Assembly (NCBI GenBank): GCA_050696075.1
Contig: JBOGUF010000115.1
Coordinates: 12,402-76,401 of the forward strand
Direction: 5' to 3'
DNA: 64,000 bases
Source of the DNA: JBOGUF01 sp050696075
Lineage (GTDB): Bacteria > Chloroflexota > Chloroflexia > Thermomicrobiales > UBA6265
The notes under the pieces were generated by a model. It was not told the origin of the DNA, ran no database searches, and worked only from the letters and a program-made list of their open reading frames with translations. The position numbers were made by a program, and so were the translations under genes. This document shows, one piece after another, positions 26,444-34,559 of the stretch (position 1 is the first letter of the stretch; each line of letters opens with the position of its first letter).

Positions 26444-28420
26444 CTACGTGCTGTACTCCACGGGCGACTTGACGTAACGTAGATTCAAGATGGTGCCGGC
26501 CAGGATGACGATGAAGAGGACGGCGCCGATAGCCGAGGCGGCCCCGAAGTTGTTGAAGCGCACGGCCTGGTAATAGAGCTCGAGCGACGGGACGTAGGTC
26601 GAGCTGCCGGGACCGCCGCCGGTGGTGAGGAAGATGGCGGCGAACTCCTGGACCATGGCGATGAAGGTCAGAATCAGCAGCAGGCGGACCTGTCCAAGGA
26701 GTAGGGGCAGATCGACGTTAAAGATGCGGCGCAGAGTCGAGGCGCCGTCGAGCGCGGCGGCGTCGAAGAGCTCGCCAGGGATCGAGATCAGCCCGCCATA
26801 GAAGATGAGCAGCGCGAAGGCGCTGACCCACGGGAAGCCCATGAAGACGATCGCCCAGATCGCGGTGTCGGCGTCACCCAGCCAAAACTTGGCGAGGTCG
26901 TCGAGTGCGAGCGCGCGAAGCGTCTGATTGGCAAGCCCGATGTTCGGGTCGTAGACGTTGACCCAAAGCAGGATGCCGACGACGCCGGGCACGATCACCT
27001 GGAGGACAAAGAGGGTGCGGAAGGCATAGCGCACGCGCGAGCTACGCAGGTGGAAGATCATCTCGGCGACAGCCAGCGGGATGACCAGCTTGAGGAAGCC
27101 GGTGCCGATCAGGATGAGCAGATTGCCGATGCCGGTCCAGAAATAGCGATTATCGGCCAGGGCCTCGAACTGCCCCAGGCCAACCCATGTGGTCTCGACG
27201 CCGGGGGTCCACTCGGTGAAGGCATGATAGATGCCGGAAAAGGCCGGATAGTAGTTGAAGATGAGCAGCAGGATGATCGTCGGCAGCAGGAACAGATACG
27301 AAATACGCGCCCGCCAAACGTCCGTGGCCAACCCCCGCTGCTGCCGCGCGTAACCGCGCCAGGCGCGTTCGCCGTTCGGTCGCTGGCGGAGGCCGAGGAG
27401 GACGGCAAGGGTGGCTAGGACGGCGAGAACGGCAAGGATCGGGATCGCAAAGCGCCAGAAGCGCGAGGCGCGTTCCGGCACCTGGAAGGCGCCGTCGTCG
27501 CCGCGTGGGTAGACGCGGACCTGTTCGCCCGCGGCGACGGCGGCCAGCGTGCCGTCGCCGGTCAGGGCGAGGTCGGCGATGATGGCGCCCGTCGCGGCGT
27601 GCTGGGTCTCGTCGCGGTCGGCGTCGAAGACGCGGAGATCGCCCGAGTCGCTGCCGGCGACGACGACGTTGCCGTCCGCGCTGATGGCGACGGCCGGCAC
27701 GGGGTTGCCGATCGACTGCTCCCGGACGACGTTGCCGCTGGCCCCGTCGAGGAGGTAGAGCGTGCCCCGGTCGTCGCCGGCCGCGACAAACGCGCCGTTG
27801 GCGGTCACGCTGAGGCCGCGCACGCCGTAGTTGAGCGTCTCTTCCCAGAGCCGTTGTCCATCGCTGCTGACGAGCGCCACGCGCGAGTCGCGACTGCCGG
27901 CGACGACGCGGAAGCCGCCCGCGCCGCCGTAGAGCGCGACCTGCATCACGTGGTCGCTGGCAGTGAATTGCGCGGTGACATTGCCGGACACGTCGAAGAG
28001 GGAAACGGTGCGGTCCTCCGACCCGGCGGCGACGATCGCGCCGTCGCCCGTGATCGAGACGCTACGGAAGGTCTGCGAGCCGCGATGCCGCCACAATTCC
28101 GCGCCGGCGCCATCGAACAGATAGACGTGGCGGTCCTCGGAAGCGGCGGCGATGCGCTGCCCATCGGCCGAGACGGCGACGTCGTAGACGGTCCCCTCGG
28201 TCGCGAACGTCCACAGTACCGCCCCCGCGGCATCATACGCAACGACCGTATTGTCCCGTCGTCCCGCGACGATCAGGCTACCATCCTCGCTGGTAGCCAC
28301 GCCGTAGACAATCGCCCCGGTGTCGGCCGTCCATCCCTCCGCGGCATGTACGGCGATGGGCAGCAACAGGAGCAGGAGGAAGGCAAGGAGCATGCCCGTA
28401 GGGGCGGACCGGGCGCCCAT
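26444..28420 (-). CDS. Exported WD40-like propeller fused to a MalF-type sugar ABC permease
   Basis: A 658-residue fusion. A signal peptide (MGARSAPTG then a Leu-rich core, AHA-AEG cleavage) leads into seven repeats of about 38-40 residues at about 30-318. Each has the pattern V..V..S.DG..V.AGS.D..V.LFD, so they should close as a seven-bladed propeller outside the membrane. A membrane helix (FAIPILAVLAVLATLAVLL, about 324-342) follows, then a complete MalF-type permease at about 368-658 with EAA loop ELFDAAALDGASTLRR. ATG 28420 gives a charged signal-peptide n-region; ATG 28393 and 28516 are alternatives and none has a clear ribosome-binding site. The gene lies between its binding-protein gene and the MalG-type gene. 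Confidence 0.85.
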   Translation of the reverse strand: MGARSAPTGMLLAFLLLLLLPIAVHAAEGWTADTGAIVYGVATSEDGSLIVAGRRDNTVVAYDAAGAVLWTFATEGTVYDVAVSADGQRIAAASEDRHVYLFDGAGAELWRHRGSQTFRSVSITGDGAIVAAGSEDRTVSLFDVSGNVTAQFTASDHVMQVALYGGAGGFRVVAGSRDSRVALVSSDGQRLWEETLNYGVRGLSVTANGAFVAAGDDRGTLYLLDGASGNVVREQSIGNPVPAVAISADGNVVVAGSDSGDLRVFDADRDETQHAATGAIIADLALTGDGTLAAVAAGEQVRVYPRGDDGAFQVPERASRFWRFAIPILAVLAVLATLAVLLGLRQRPNGERAWRGYARQQRGLATDVWRARISYLFLLPTIILLLIFNYYPAFSGIYHAFTEWTPGVETTWVGLGQFEALADNRYFWTGIGNLLILIGTGFLKLVIPLAVAEMIFHLRSSRVRYAFRTLFVLQVIVPGVVGILLWVNVYDPNIGLANQTLRALALDDLAKFWLGDADTAIWAIVFMGFPWVSAFALLIFYGGLISIPGELFDAAALDGASTLRRIFNVDLPLLLGQVRLLLILTFIAMVQEFAAIFLTTGGGPGSSTYVPSLELYYQAVRFNNFGAASAIGAVLFIVILAGTILNLRYVKSPVEYST

Positions 28421-28498
28421 TCTGAGCGAAGTCCGCCCGCGTCCATCATCGCAACGCGTCGGTTTCGGACGCGGGCGGATACGGAGGTCCGCCCCTAC
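28398..28498. repeat. Family B inverted repeat at the 5' end of the fusion gene
   Basis: GTAGGGGCGGACC (28398-28410) is a perfect inverse of 28486-28498. A second perfect 13-bp pair lies inside (28432-28444 with 28467-28479). It lies between the binding-protein stop and the signal peptide of the fusion permease, and overlaps the candidate start codons. Confidence 0.85.
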
Positions 28499-28533
28499 AC
28501 GATCGCGGTCCGGCATGACAGAGACCCTACCGT

Positions 28534-30267
28534 CTAGACCTGGCTCGCCGGTTTCTTGTCCGGGTTGGCGAGGTCCTCCTCGGTCAGTTGCATGTGGGTG
28601 AGGATCTCGGGGAAGAGGTTGTCGACCGATGCTTGGTACTGCTCGAGGAATGCTCCGAGCTCCAGGTCGCCCGCGAAGTACTGCTGGGACAGATCGACCC
28701 ATTCGCGGACGGACGGTTGATAGTCGGCGATGCCGCGGGCGCGGTAGGTGCCAGCGGTCGGCTTTTCGGTGTTGCCGATCAGTTTGAGCTGGGCGAACTT
28801 CTCGGCGAGGTCCCCCGGCAGCGCGGCGTCAATAACGATCGGCGGGCCGACGACACCGCCGGAGCCGGCGTTGTTCGGATCGAGCCGGTTCTCCAGGTAG
28901 AGGCCGAATCCGTCCGGACTCGTCAAATACATCAGGAAGTCCATTTCGAGGTCGTTCTGCGCCTGGTCCTTCCTCGGCACCGAGAGGAAGCCGATGTTCA
29001 CTTCGATTGTCCGCGCGGGCGCGTCGACCTCCGGTCCCTCCATCGAGGGATTGTTGAAGGAGCCAATCTCGAACGTTTCGAGGTCGCGGCCTGGCAGCGG
29101 AGTCGGCGTCGGTTCGCCTTCCGCCGCGCCAGCTTGCGAGATGTAGCGCCCTTCGGCCAGGTTGCGGATGTCGCGCTCGAAGTTGCCGAGCAGCGCGGCC
29201 ACGTCGAGCCGGATCGCCGCCTCGCTGGTCAAGAAAAGCGGGTAGGCGTCGGTCGTGCCGAGCCAGCCCGGCGGCGCGGCGCGGTCGTTGAACTGCTTGA
29301 AGTTGGTATAGAGGGCTTCGAACTTCGGGCCGTTGACGGTCTGCTGGCCCTCGCGCAGGGCGATCATTTGACGCTGGCTGTTAAAGGTGATCCTGGTTGT
29401 GTCGTCGTTGTGCGGGTCGGTCGGGTCGTACTCCCAGACGTCGTCGATCCCCTCTCGAAAATTCCAGTCGCCCGGCTGGGAGCGGACCAGCTCGGCCTCG
29501 TCGCGGGTGAACTGGTCGAGGTACATCCGGGCGAGCCAGCCGAAGCGCAGCTCCCAGAAGGAGCGGTAGTCCCCTTCGATGGCGACCGGGATGTAGCCGG
29601 CTTCGGTCAGCTTGTCGCACCAGCCCATGAACTGGTCCCAGGTCGGTTGGTTCGTCTCGGTTTGGGCGAGCTCTTCGGCCTCGGCCAGGATGCCGGCCTG
29701 CTCGAAGGCGGTCTTGTTGTAGAACCAGAGCACCTGCACCGTTTCCAGGTTGAGGGTGTAGATCTCGCCGGTGACCGGGTTCGCCATGTTCGAGATTGCG
29801 GTCTCGTCCATCGAGGCGCGCCAGGGCTCGCCGGTGTAGGGGTTGGTGCGGTCGAGGTAGGCCGACATGTCGACGAACTGCTTGGCCTGGATCAGGTCGG
29901 CGACGACGTTGCCATTGACGATCGAGGCCTCGGGCGTGCCGGCCGCGAACTGGGCGCGGATGAACTCCTGGTAGCCGTCGGCCGGCTTGACCTCGACCCG
30001 GACCTCGACGTTCGGGTGGAGCGCCGTGTAGGCGTCGGCGAGGGCCTGGTAGGTCTGGGTGTCGGTGCTCTGGACGGCGATCACGATGGCGCCGCTGAGC
30101 TCGCCTTCGGCGCCGCCCGCCTCGGCCGTGGCGATCTCGACGAGGCCGCCTTCGGGGGTGCCTTCTTGCGCGGCGGCCGAGCCGCCCTTCAAGTGGAGGA
30201 GCATCGCGGGCACGCTGGCCGCGGACGTCCCGAGTAGTCGTCGTCGGTTGAGCCGGAAGTCTGGCAT
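28534..30267 (-). CDS. Sugar ABC transporter substrate-binding protein (importer 3)
   Basis: A 577-residue binding protein, larger than most MalE-type proteins. The Tat-like signal LNRRRLLGTSAASV (about 6-19) ends near SAAAQEGTPEGG. The mature part has YQALADAYTALHPNVEVRVE and the substrate-cleft aromatic residues usual for family-1 binding proteins. AAAGGAGG is placed best for ATG 30267 (5 bases); ATG 30270 is too close. It is the first structural gene of the operon, followed by the fusion permease and the MalG-type permease, and preceded by its IclR-type regulator. Confidence 0.88.
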   Translation of the reverse strand: MPDFRLNRRRLLGTSAASVPAMLLHLKGGSAAAQEGTPEGGLVEIATAEAGGAEGELSGAIVIAVQSTDTQTYQALADAYTALHPNVEVRVEVKPADGYQEFIRAQFAAGTPEASIVNGNVVADLIQAKQFVDMSAYLDRTNPYTGEPWRASMDETAISNMANPVTGEIYTLNLETVQVLWFYNKTAFEQAGILAEAEELAQTETNQPTWDQFMGWCDKLTEAGYIPVAIEGDYRSFWELRFGWLARMYLDQFTRDEAELVRSQPGDWNFREGIDDVWEYDPTDPHNDDTTRITFNSQRQMIALREGQQTVNGPKFEALYTNFKQFNDRAAPPGWLGTTDAYPLFLTSEAAIRLDVAALLGNFERDIRNLAEGRYISQAGAAEGEPTPTPLPGRDLETFEIGSFNNPSMEGPEVDAPARTIEVNIGFLSVPRKDQAQNDLEMDFLMYLTSPDGFGLYLENRLDPNNAGSGGVVGPPIVIDAALPGDLAEKFAQLKLIGNTEKPTAGTYRARGIADYQPSVREWVDLSQQYFAGDLELGAFLEQYQASVDNLFPEILTHMQLTEEDLANPDKKPASQV

Positions 30268-30334
30268 CATCGCCTCCTTTACGCGCATCGCGCGATCAAC
30301 AGCCGGTTTGTTCGGCCCCAGCAGTGTCGTTCGA

Positions 30335-31234
30335 TCACCTCCTTGCCGTGGAGAATGCGGGCGTGGCCATGACGTCGCCCCGCCAATCGGTGAGGGCGAC
30401 GAGACGGTGGTCGGCGTGGGCGCGGCCGAGGCGGCGCGAGATTTCGATGCTGCCGGCCGCGACGGCGCGCAACGCCGCCTCGAGTTGGTCCGCTCCGGCG
30501 CGCATCATCGGGATCGAGGCGCTCAGCGCCGTGGAAACGCGATCGTCGTGCTCGCGGATCGGGACGGCGACGCAACGCAGCCCCGGCGTGTATTCCTGGT
30601 CGTCGACCGCGAACCCGCGCTCGCGGACGGTCTCCAGCACCCGCAATAGGTCGGGCAGGTGAGCGATGGTATTCGGCGTGAAGGACGGCAGCGCGACGCC
30701 ATCGAGTCGGGCATGCAACTCATCCTCCGGCAGATGGGCCAGCAGAACCTTGCCCAGCCCCGTGGCGTGGGCAAAGAGGCGTTTGCCAACCTCGGATTGG
30801 AGTCGGATTGGGTGGGTGCAGTCGACCTTGGCGAGATAGACGTTTTCGATGCCGTCGAGGATGGCGAGCTGAACCGTCTCGTTGATCTCGCGGACGATTC
30901 CCTCCATCACCAGCAGCGCCTCGCGCACCACGTCGCGATGGCGCAGGTAGGCCTGTCCTGCCTCCCAAGCACGGATGCCGAGGGAATAGGTGCGGCGATC
31001 GGGATCGAGCGTGACATAGCCGCGGGTGGTGAGGACGTTCAGCAAGCCGTGGAGGCTGCTCTTGGGGAAGCGGTGGGCGCGGGCAAGCTCGCCGAAACCG
31101 AGGCCGTCCGGCGCGGCGGCCAGCGCCTCGATGATGTCGAGGACGCGCCCGGCCGACTTGACCTGGGCTTGTCTGCCTGGGTCGGTCCGCGGCGTCGGGG
31201 GTATTGGGTTGGTGAGAACTGCCGGGCGGCCCAC
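30335..31234 (-). CDS. IclR-family transcription regulator (importer 3 operon)
   Basis: A 299-residue regulator. The N-terminal winged helix-turn-helix spans about 25-85 (SAGRVLDIIEALAA, FPKSSLHGLLNVL). The effector domain follows, with GKRLFAHATGLGKVLLAHLPE and the conserved GLRCVAVPI segment. It lies 67 bases upstream of the importer 3 binding-protein gene on the same strand and divergent from the 2-hydroxyacid dehydrogenase operon, so it may control both. The 20-residue N-terminal extension before the DNA-binding domain may be partly untranslated. Confidence 0.9.
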   Translation of the reverse strand: MGRPAVLTNPIPPTPRTDPGRQAQVKSAGRVLDIIEALAAAPDGLGFGELARAHRFPKSSLHGLLNVLTTRGYVTLDPDRRTYSLGIRAWEAGQAYLRHRDVVREALLVMEGIVREINETVQLAILDGIENVYLAKVDCTHPIRLQSEVGKRLFAHATGLGKVLLAHLPEDELHARLDGVALPSFTPNTIAHLPDLLRVLETVRERGFAVDDQEYTPGLRCVAVPIREHDDRVSTALSASIPMMRAGADQLEAALRAVAAGSIEISRRLGRAHADHRLVALTDWRGDVMATPAFSTARR

Positions 31235-31254
31235 CCGCGGCGTCTCCCTTCGCT

Positions 31255-31331
31255 TCGGATTTGTTCACATATGTGATTGCGTGTTCGGATTTGCGTGTAT
31301 GATGGATAGCAGTATCAGAACGATCCGTCAA
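31255..31331. promoter_or_regulatory. Divergent promoter/operator region of iclR and the dehydrogenase operon
   Basis: A perfect palindrome CACATATGTG (31266-31275) lies between two direct repeats of TTCGGATTTG (about 31254 and 31284). On the plus strand TATGAT (31298-31303) is a good -10. On the minus strand TTGACG (31331-31326) has, 17 bases on, TATCCA (31308-31303), so the two promoters overlap face to face. The repeats are the natural candidates for IclR binding. Confidence 0.5.
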
Positions 31332-31366
31332 GGGCGATTGGCCATGTTCCGTGGAGGGACGGAGCA

Positions 31367-32494
31367 ATGCGACCCGTCAAGATCGTCGTCTGGGACAACA
31401 TCGGCAATACGTTGTTAGGGGTGCGGCCGTGGGCGTCGTGGTCGCCAGAGATCAAGGAGTGGATGCTGGCGGAGGACCCGGCGGGGGCGGCGCATGCGCC
31501 GAGTTTCGCGGAACTCCTCGCGGGGTATGACGTCGACCTCGAGTGGTATCAGGCGAACCCGACCGGCCCTGGCATCTTCGGCGCGTTGCAACAGGACTTT
31601 GCGCCCGCCGTGCGGCAACTGACCGGCGTCGGGCAAATCGTCGAGACGGTGGTGGACGCCGACTACGTCGTCATCCACAAGGAACGGCTGCCGGCGGCGG
31701 CCGTCGAGGGCGCGTCCCGATTGCGGCTGCTCCAGCATCTCGGTCAGGACTACCGGGGCGTGCCGGTCGCGGCGGCGCGAGCGAAAGGGGTCCCGGTCGC
31801 GGCGACACCGTTGGTGAACTACATCGCCGTCGCCGAGCATGTCTGGGCCTTCATCCTCAACCACTTGAAGCGGTTACCTGCCTTGCGGGTTCACATGCAG
31901 GACCGCGCCTTCGTCGATCGCTGGGGCATGTTTCCGGGCATCACGCTGGCCCGCGACCTGACGCTCGGCCTGGTGGGGTTTGGGGAGATCGCCCGGCCGA
32001 TTGCCCGGATCGCCCAAGCGTTCGACATGCCAACGATCTATTGGGACATCGAGCGCTTCCCGGAGCTTGAGGAGCGATATGGCGTCAGCTACGTCGAGTG
32101 GGACGACCTCTTTGCCCGTGCCGACGTGCTGAGCGTGCAGCTTGCCCTCAGCGAGCGGACCCACGGCATCATCGGGGCGCGCGAGATCGGGCTGATGAAA
32201 CCGGATGCGCTCTTCATCAACACGGCGCGCGGCAAGCTCGTCGATCAGAGCGCACTGACCGCGGCCCTTCAAGAAAGGCGCATCGGCGGCGCGGCACTCG
32301 ATGTCTTTTTCGATGAGCCGTTGCCGACAAACGACCCACTGCACGACCTGCACGAGCGGCTGGACGCCAACGTGACGCTCACGCCGCATATCGCGTGGCA
32401 AAGTCCGTGGACCTGGGTCCGCGACTCGCACGTTCTCTGGTACAACGTGCTGCGCTCGCTGCGCGGCGAGCCGATCGAGCACCGGGTGGATTGA
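31367..32494 (+). CDS. D-isomer-specific 2-hydroxyacid dehydrogenase family protein
   Basis: A 375-residue NAD(P)-dependent oxidoreductase. The cofactor motif is LGLVGFGEIARPIAR, the substrate Arg lies in INTARGKLVD, and the acid-base His is in LTPHIAWQS. Family members reduce 2-oxo acids to D-2-hydroxy acids or act on phosphoglycerate or hydroxypyruvate. It leads a three-gene operon with an ABM-domain protein and an LLM oxidoreductase. GGAG lies before ATG 31367. The substrate is unknown; sugar-acid metabolism is suggested by the neighbours. Confidence 0.85.
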   Translation: MRPVKIVVWDNIGNTLLGVRPWASWSPEIKEWMLAEDPAGAAHAPSFAELLAGYDVDLEWYQANPTGPGIFGALQQDFAPAVRQLTGVGQIVETVVDADYVVIHKERLPAAAVEGASRLRLLQHLGQDYRGVPVAAARAKGVPVAATPLVNYIAVAEHVWAFILNHLKRLPALRVHMQDRAFVDRWGMFPGITLARDLTLGLVGFGEIARPIARIAQAFDMPTIYWDIERFPELEERYGVSYVEWDDLFARADVLSVQLALSERTHGIIGAREIGLMKPDALFINTARGKLVDQSALTAALQERRIGGAALDVFFDEPLPTNDPLHDLHERLDANVTLTPHIAWQSPWTWVRDSHVLWYNVLRSLRGEPIEHRVD

Positions 32495-32563
32495 GTACCG
32501 AGTACCGGGTGTTTCCGCCTTCCGCCTTCCGCCTTCCGCTTGCTGACGGCTGACGGCTGACGG
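32493..32563. repeat. Three different heptamer arrays in series
   Basis: GAGTACC x2 (32493-32506), CCGCCTT x3 (32515-32535) and CTGACGG x3 (32543-32563) follow one another in the 89-base gap between the dehydrogenase stop and the ABM gene. The ribosome-binding site GAAGGAGAG lies directly after the last array. Confidence 0.85.
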
Positions 32564-32583
32564 CTCGAAGGAGAGAGCAGACG

Positions 32584-32877
32584 ATGATTGTATTGACGGC
32601 GATCTACCACGGACAAGCGGGGAAGGGGGACGAGATCGAGGCGGCGCTGAATCCGATGGCGCCGCTGGTCAAGGAGCGCGAGCCGGGGTGCGCGCTGTAT
32701 CAGGTGTCGCGGTCGCATGATGATCCCGACCGGTTTCTGCTCTACGAGCTCTACGAAGATCAGGCGGCCATCGACGCGCACCGGGCGACGCCGCACTTCA
32801 AGGAGATCATCGACGGCACGATCATCCCGATGCTGGAGAAGCGGGATCGCGCGTTCTACGACCTGATCATTTCGTAG
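32584..32877 (+). CDS. ABM-domain (antibiotic biosynthesis monooxygenase-like) protein
   Basis: A 97-residue single-domain protein of the ABM/YgiN ferredoxin-like fold. PLVKEREPGCALYQVSRSHDDPDRFLLYELYEDQAAIDAH is the family core, and HFKEI follows. Such proteins act as cofactor-free monooxygenases or small-molecule-binding dimers. It lies between a 2-hydroxyacid dehydrogenase gene and an LLM-type oxidoreductase gene in one operon, so it probably handles an intermediate of the same pathway. The start follows GAAGGAGAG closely. Confidence 0.85.
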   Translation: MIVLTAIYHGQAGKGDEIEAALNPMAPLVKEREPGCALYQVSRSHDDPDRFLLYELYEDQAAIDAHRATPHFKEIIDGTIIPMLEKRDRAFYDLIIS

Positions 32878-32901
32878 GATAGTAGGCGAGGAGGAGCGGT
32901 C

Positions 32902-33978
32902 ATGCCCACGGTTCAGTTCGGGTTCTGCCTGCCGATCTTCGCTTCTCCGGGAATCCACCTCTTTCGCACGCCGAGTTACGCGGAACTGGACGCGTGGACG
33001 ACGATCGAGTTCGGTCGCGCCGCGGATCGGCTTGGCTACGATTCGCTCTGGGTCGCCGACCACCTGATGCTCGGGAAAGACGACGCGATCCTGGAAGGGT
33101 GGACGGTGCTCTCGGCGCTGGCGGGCGCCACGATCAGGGCGAAGCTGGGGATGATCCACCAGGCCAACTACTTCCGCCACCCGGCGCTGGCCGCGAAGAT
33201 GGCCGCGACGCTCGATCAAGTCTCCGGTGGCCGGCTGATCCACTTCCTCGATTGCGGCTACATGGGACGCGAGTACGTCTGCTACGGGCTCCCGTGGAAG
33301 GACGAGCTTGACCAGCGCATCGCCGACCTCGTCGAAGCGACCGAGCTGATCCTGCAGCTCTGGACAACTGACGGGCCGGTGACCCACGACGGTCCGACCT
33401 ACCGCGTGCGCGATGCGATCTGTACGCCGAAGCCGGTCCAGCGGCCGCACCCGCCAATCTGGTTCGGCGAGGCATCGCCGGGCGTGCTCGATGCCTGCGC
33501 CCGCTACGGCCAGGGGTGGAACACGACGCCGGCGCCGATTGCCGAGTTACGGCGGCGGCTGACCGCCCTCCGCGCGGCGTGCGCGCGCAACAGCCGGTCG
33601 TTCGACGAGATCGAGAAGAGTCTGGAGACCCAGATCCTGATCGCGCCGGACCGCGAGACGCTCCGCGCGCGCCTCCGGTGGATGATCGAACTGGCGGCGA
33701 CTGGACAAGGGCTGCCGGCCGAAATTCAACCCTTCCTCGACCGCTACGCCGAGCATGCCGACCTCGCGGCATTCGTCAATGGCGAGACCGACGAGTTGCC
33801 GCGCCAGATGGCCGACGACTGGATCATCGGCACGCCAGACGAGGTCGCCGCGCGCATCCGGGCGTACGAGGAGGAGGGGATTAGCCACTTCATGTTCTGG
33901 TTCATGGACGCGCCAAGCGACGACGGGATGCGGCTCTTTGCGCGGGAGGTTGCGCCGCGGTTTCGTGTCGGGGATTGA
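32902..33978 (+). CDS. LLM-class (luciferase-like) flavin/F420-dependent oxidoreductase
   Basis: A 358-residue TIM-barrel protein. GRAADRLGYDSLWVADHL and KMAATLDQVSGGRLIHFLDCGY are the luciferase-like family signature segments; the PIWFGEASPGVLDACARYGQGW segment is the late conserved region. Such enzymes use FMN or F420 to oxidise or cleave organic compounds. It is the third gene of the dehydrogenase-ABM operon. Its stop codon lies within the -35 element of the next toxin-antitoxin promoter. Confidence 0.88.
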   Translation: MPTVQFGFCLPIFASPGIHLFRTPSYAELDAWTTIEFGRAADRLGYDSLWVADHLMLGKDDAILEGWTVLSALAGATIRAKLGMIHQANYFRHPALAAKMAATLDQVSGGRLIHFLDCGYMGREYVCYGLPWKDELDQRIADLVEATELILQLWTTDGPVTHDGPTYRVRDAICTPKPVQRPHPPIWFGEASPGVLDACARYGQGWNTTPAPIAELRRRLTALRAACARNSRSFDEIEKSLETQILIAPDRETLRARLRWMIELAATGQGLPAEIQPFLDRYAEHADLAAFVNGETDELPRQMADDWIIGTPDEVAARIRAYEEEGISHFMFWFMDAPSDDGMRLFAREVAPRFRVGD

Positions 33979-34011
33979 CAAGAAGCACGCCGAAACGTAC
34001 ATTTCGTACGT
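33975..34011 (+). promoter_or_regulatory. Promoter and overlapping palindromic operator of the Phd/RelE locus
   Basis: TTGACA (33975-33980), exactly 17 bases, TACATT (33998-34003). The palindrome ACGTAC-ATTTC-GTACGT (33995-34011) covers the -10. This is the arrangement expected for autorepression by a toxin-antitoxin complex. The -35 overlaps the stop of the preceding LLM gene. Confidence 0.75.
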
Positions 34012-34040
34012 AATCGATCGAACGAAATGGAGGTAATCCA

Positions 34041-34295
34041 ATGGTACAGATATCGACGGTCGAAGCACGTGAGCGTTTGGCAGAGGTGGTCAATCGAGCC
34101 GCGTTTGGAGGCGAACGCGTCGTACTTACGCGGCGTGGCAAGGAACTCGCCGCGATAGTGCCAATGGAAGACCTGCGGTGGTTGGAAGAGTACGAGGATC
34201 GGATCGACATCGAAGATGCAGATGCGGCGCTGGCAGAAGCGCGGGAGAAAGGAACAATCTCGCTGGAAGAATTCAAGGCCCAACTGGGCCTCTGA
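34041..34295 (+). CDS. Phd/YefM-family antitoxin
   Basis: An 84-residue protein. The N-terminal DNA-binding part (ISTVEARERLAEVVNRAAFGGERVVLTRRGKELAAIVPMED) matches the Phd/YefM fold. The C-terminal acidic helix (DIEDADAALAEAREKG) is the toxin-neutralising arm. It lies 6 bases before the RelE-type toxin gene and 30 bases after the promoter/operator. It should repress its own promoter through the ACGTAC palindrome. The region is less GC-rich than its surroundings. Confidence 0.9.
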   Translation: MVQISTVEARERLAEVVNRAAFGGERVVLTRRGKELAAIVPMEDLRWLEEYEDRIDIEDADAALAEAREKGTISLEEFKAQLGL

Positions 34296-34301
34296 TTTTC
34301 C

Positions 34302-34559
34302 ATGCGATGCACGGTAGATCTCTCACCGCGAGCACAGCGGGATCTCAAACGCCTGCCACAAGCGATCCGAACCCGGATCCTCGCACGCCTCGAAGCGCTA
34401 AGCGATGATCCACGACCGGTCGGATCGCGCCTGCTATCCAGCGTAAAGGGATACTATCGCCTCAGAGTGGGCGACTGCCGCGCTATTTACTCCATCGAGG
34501 ACGATCGCCTGTTTGTGTTGGTCGTCAAAGTCGGTCACCGCCGTGACGTGTATCGCTAG
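34302..34559 (+). CDS. RelE/ParE-superfamily toxin
   Basis: An 85-residue protein with the RelE fold pattern: VDLSPRAQRDLKRLP, then a helix, SRLLSSVKGYYRLRVGDCRAIYSIEDD and VVKVGHRRDVYR. The basic residues and final Arg-x-x-x-Tyr of mRNA-cleaving RelE toxins are present (HRRDVYR). It is paired with the Phd-type antitoxin upstream. Its TAG stop (34557-34559) overlaps the stop codon of the convergent decarboxylase gene within CTAG. Inhibition of translation is the usual function; a ParE-like gyrase activity is less likely. Confidence 0.9.
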   Translation: MRCTVDLSPRAQRDLKRLPQAIRTRILARLEALSDDPRPVGSRLLSSVKGYYRLRVGDCRAIYSIEDDRLFVLVVKVGHRRDVYR

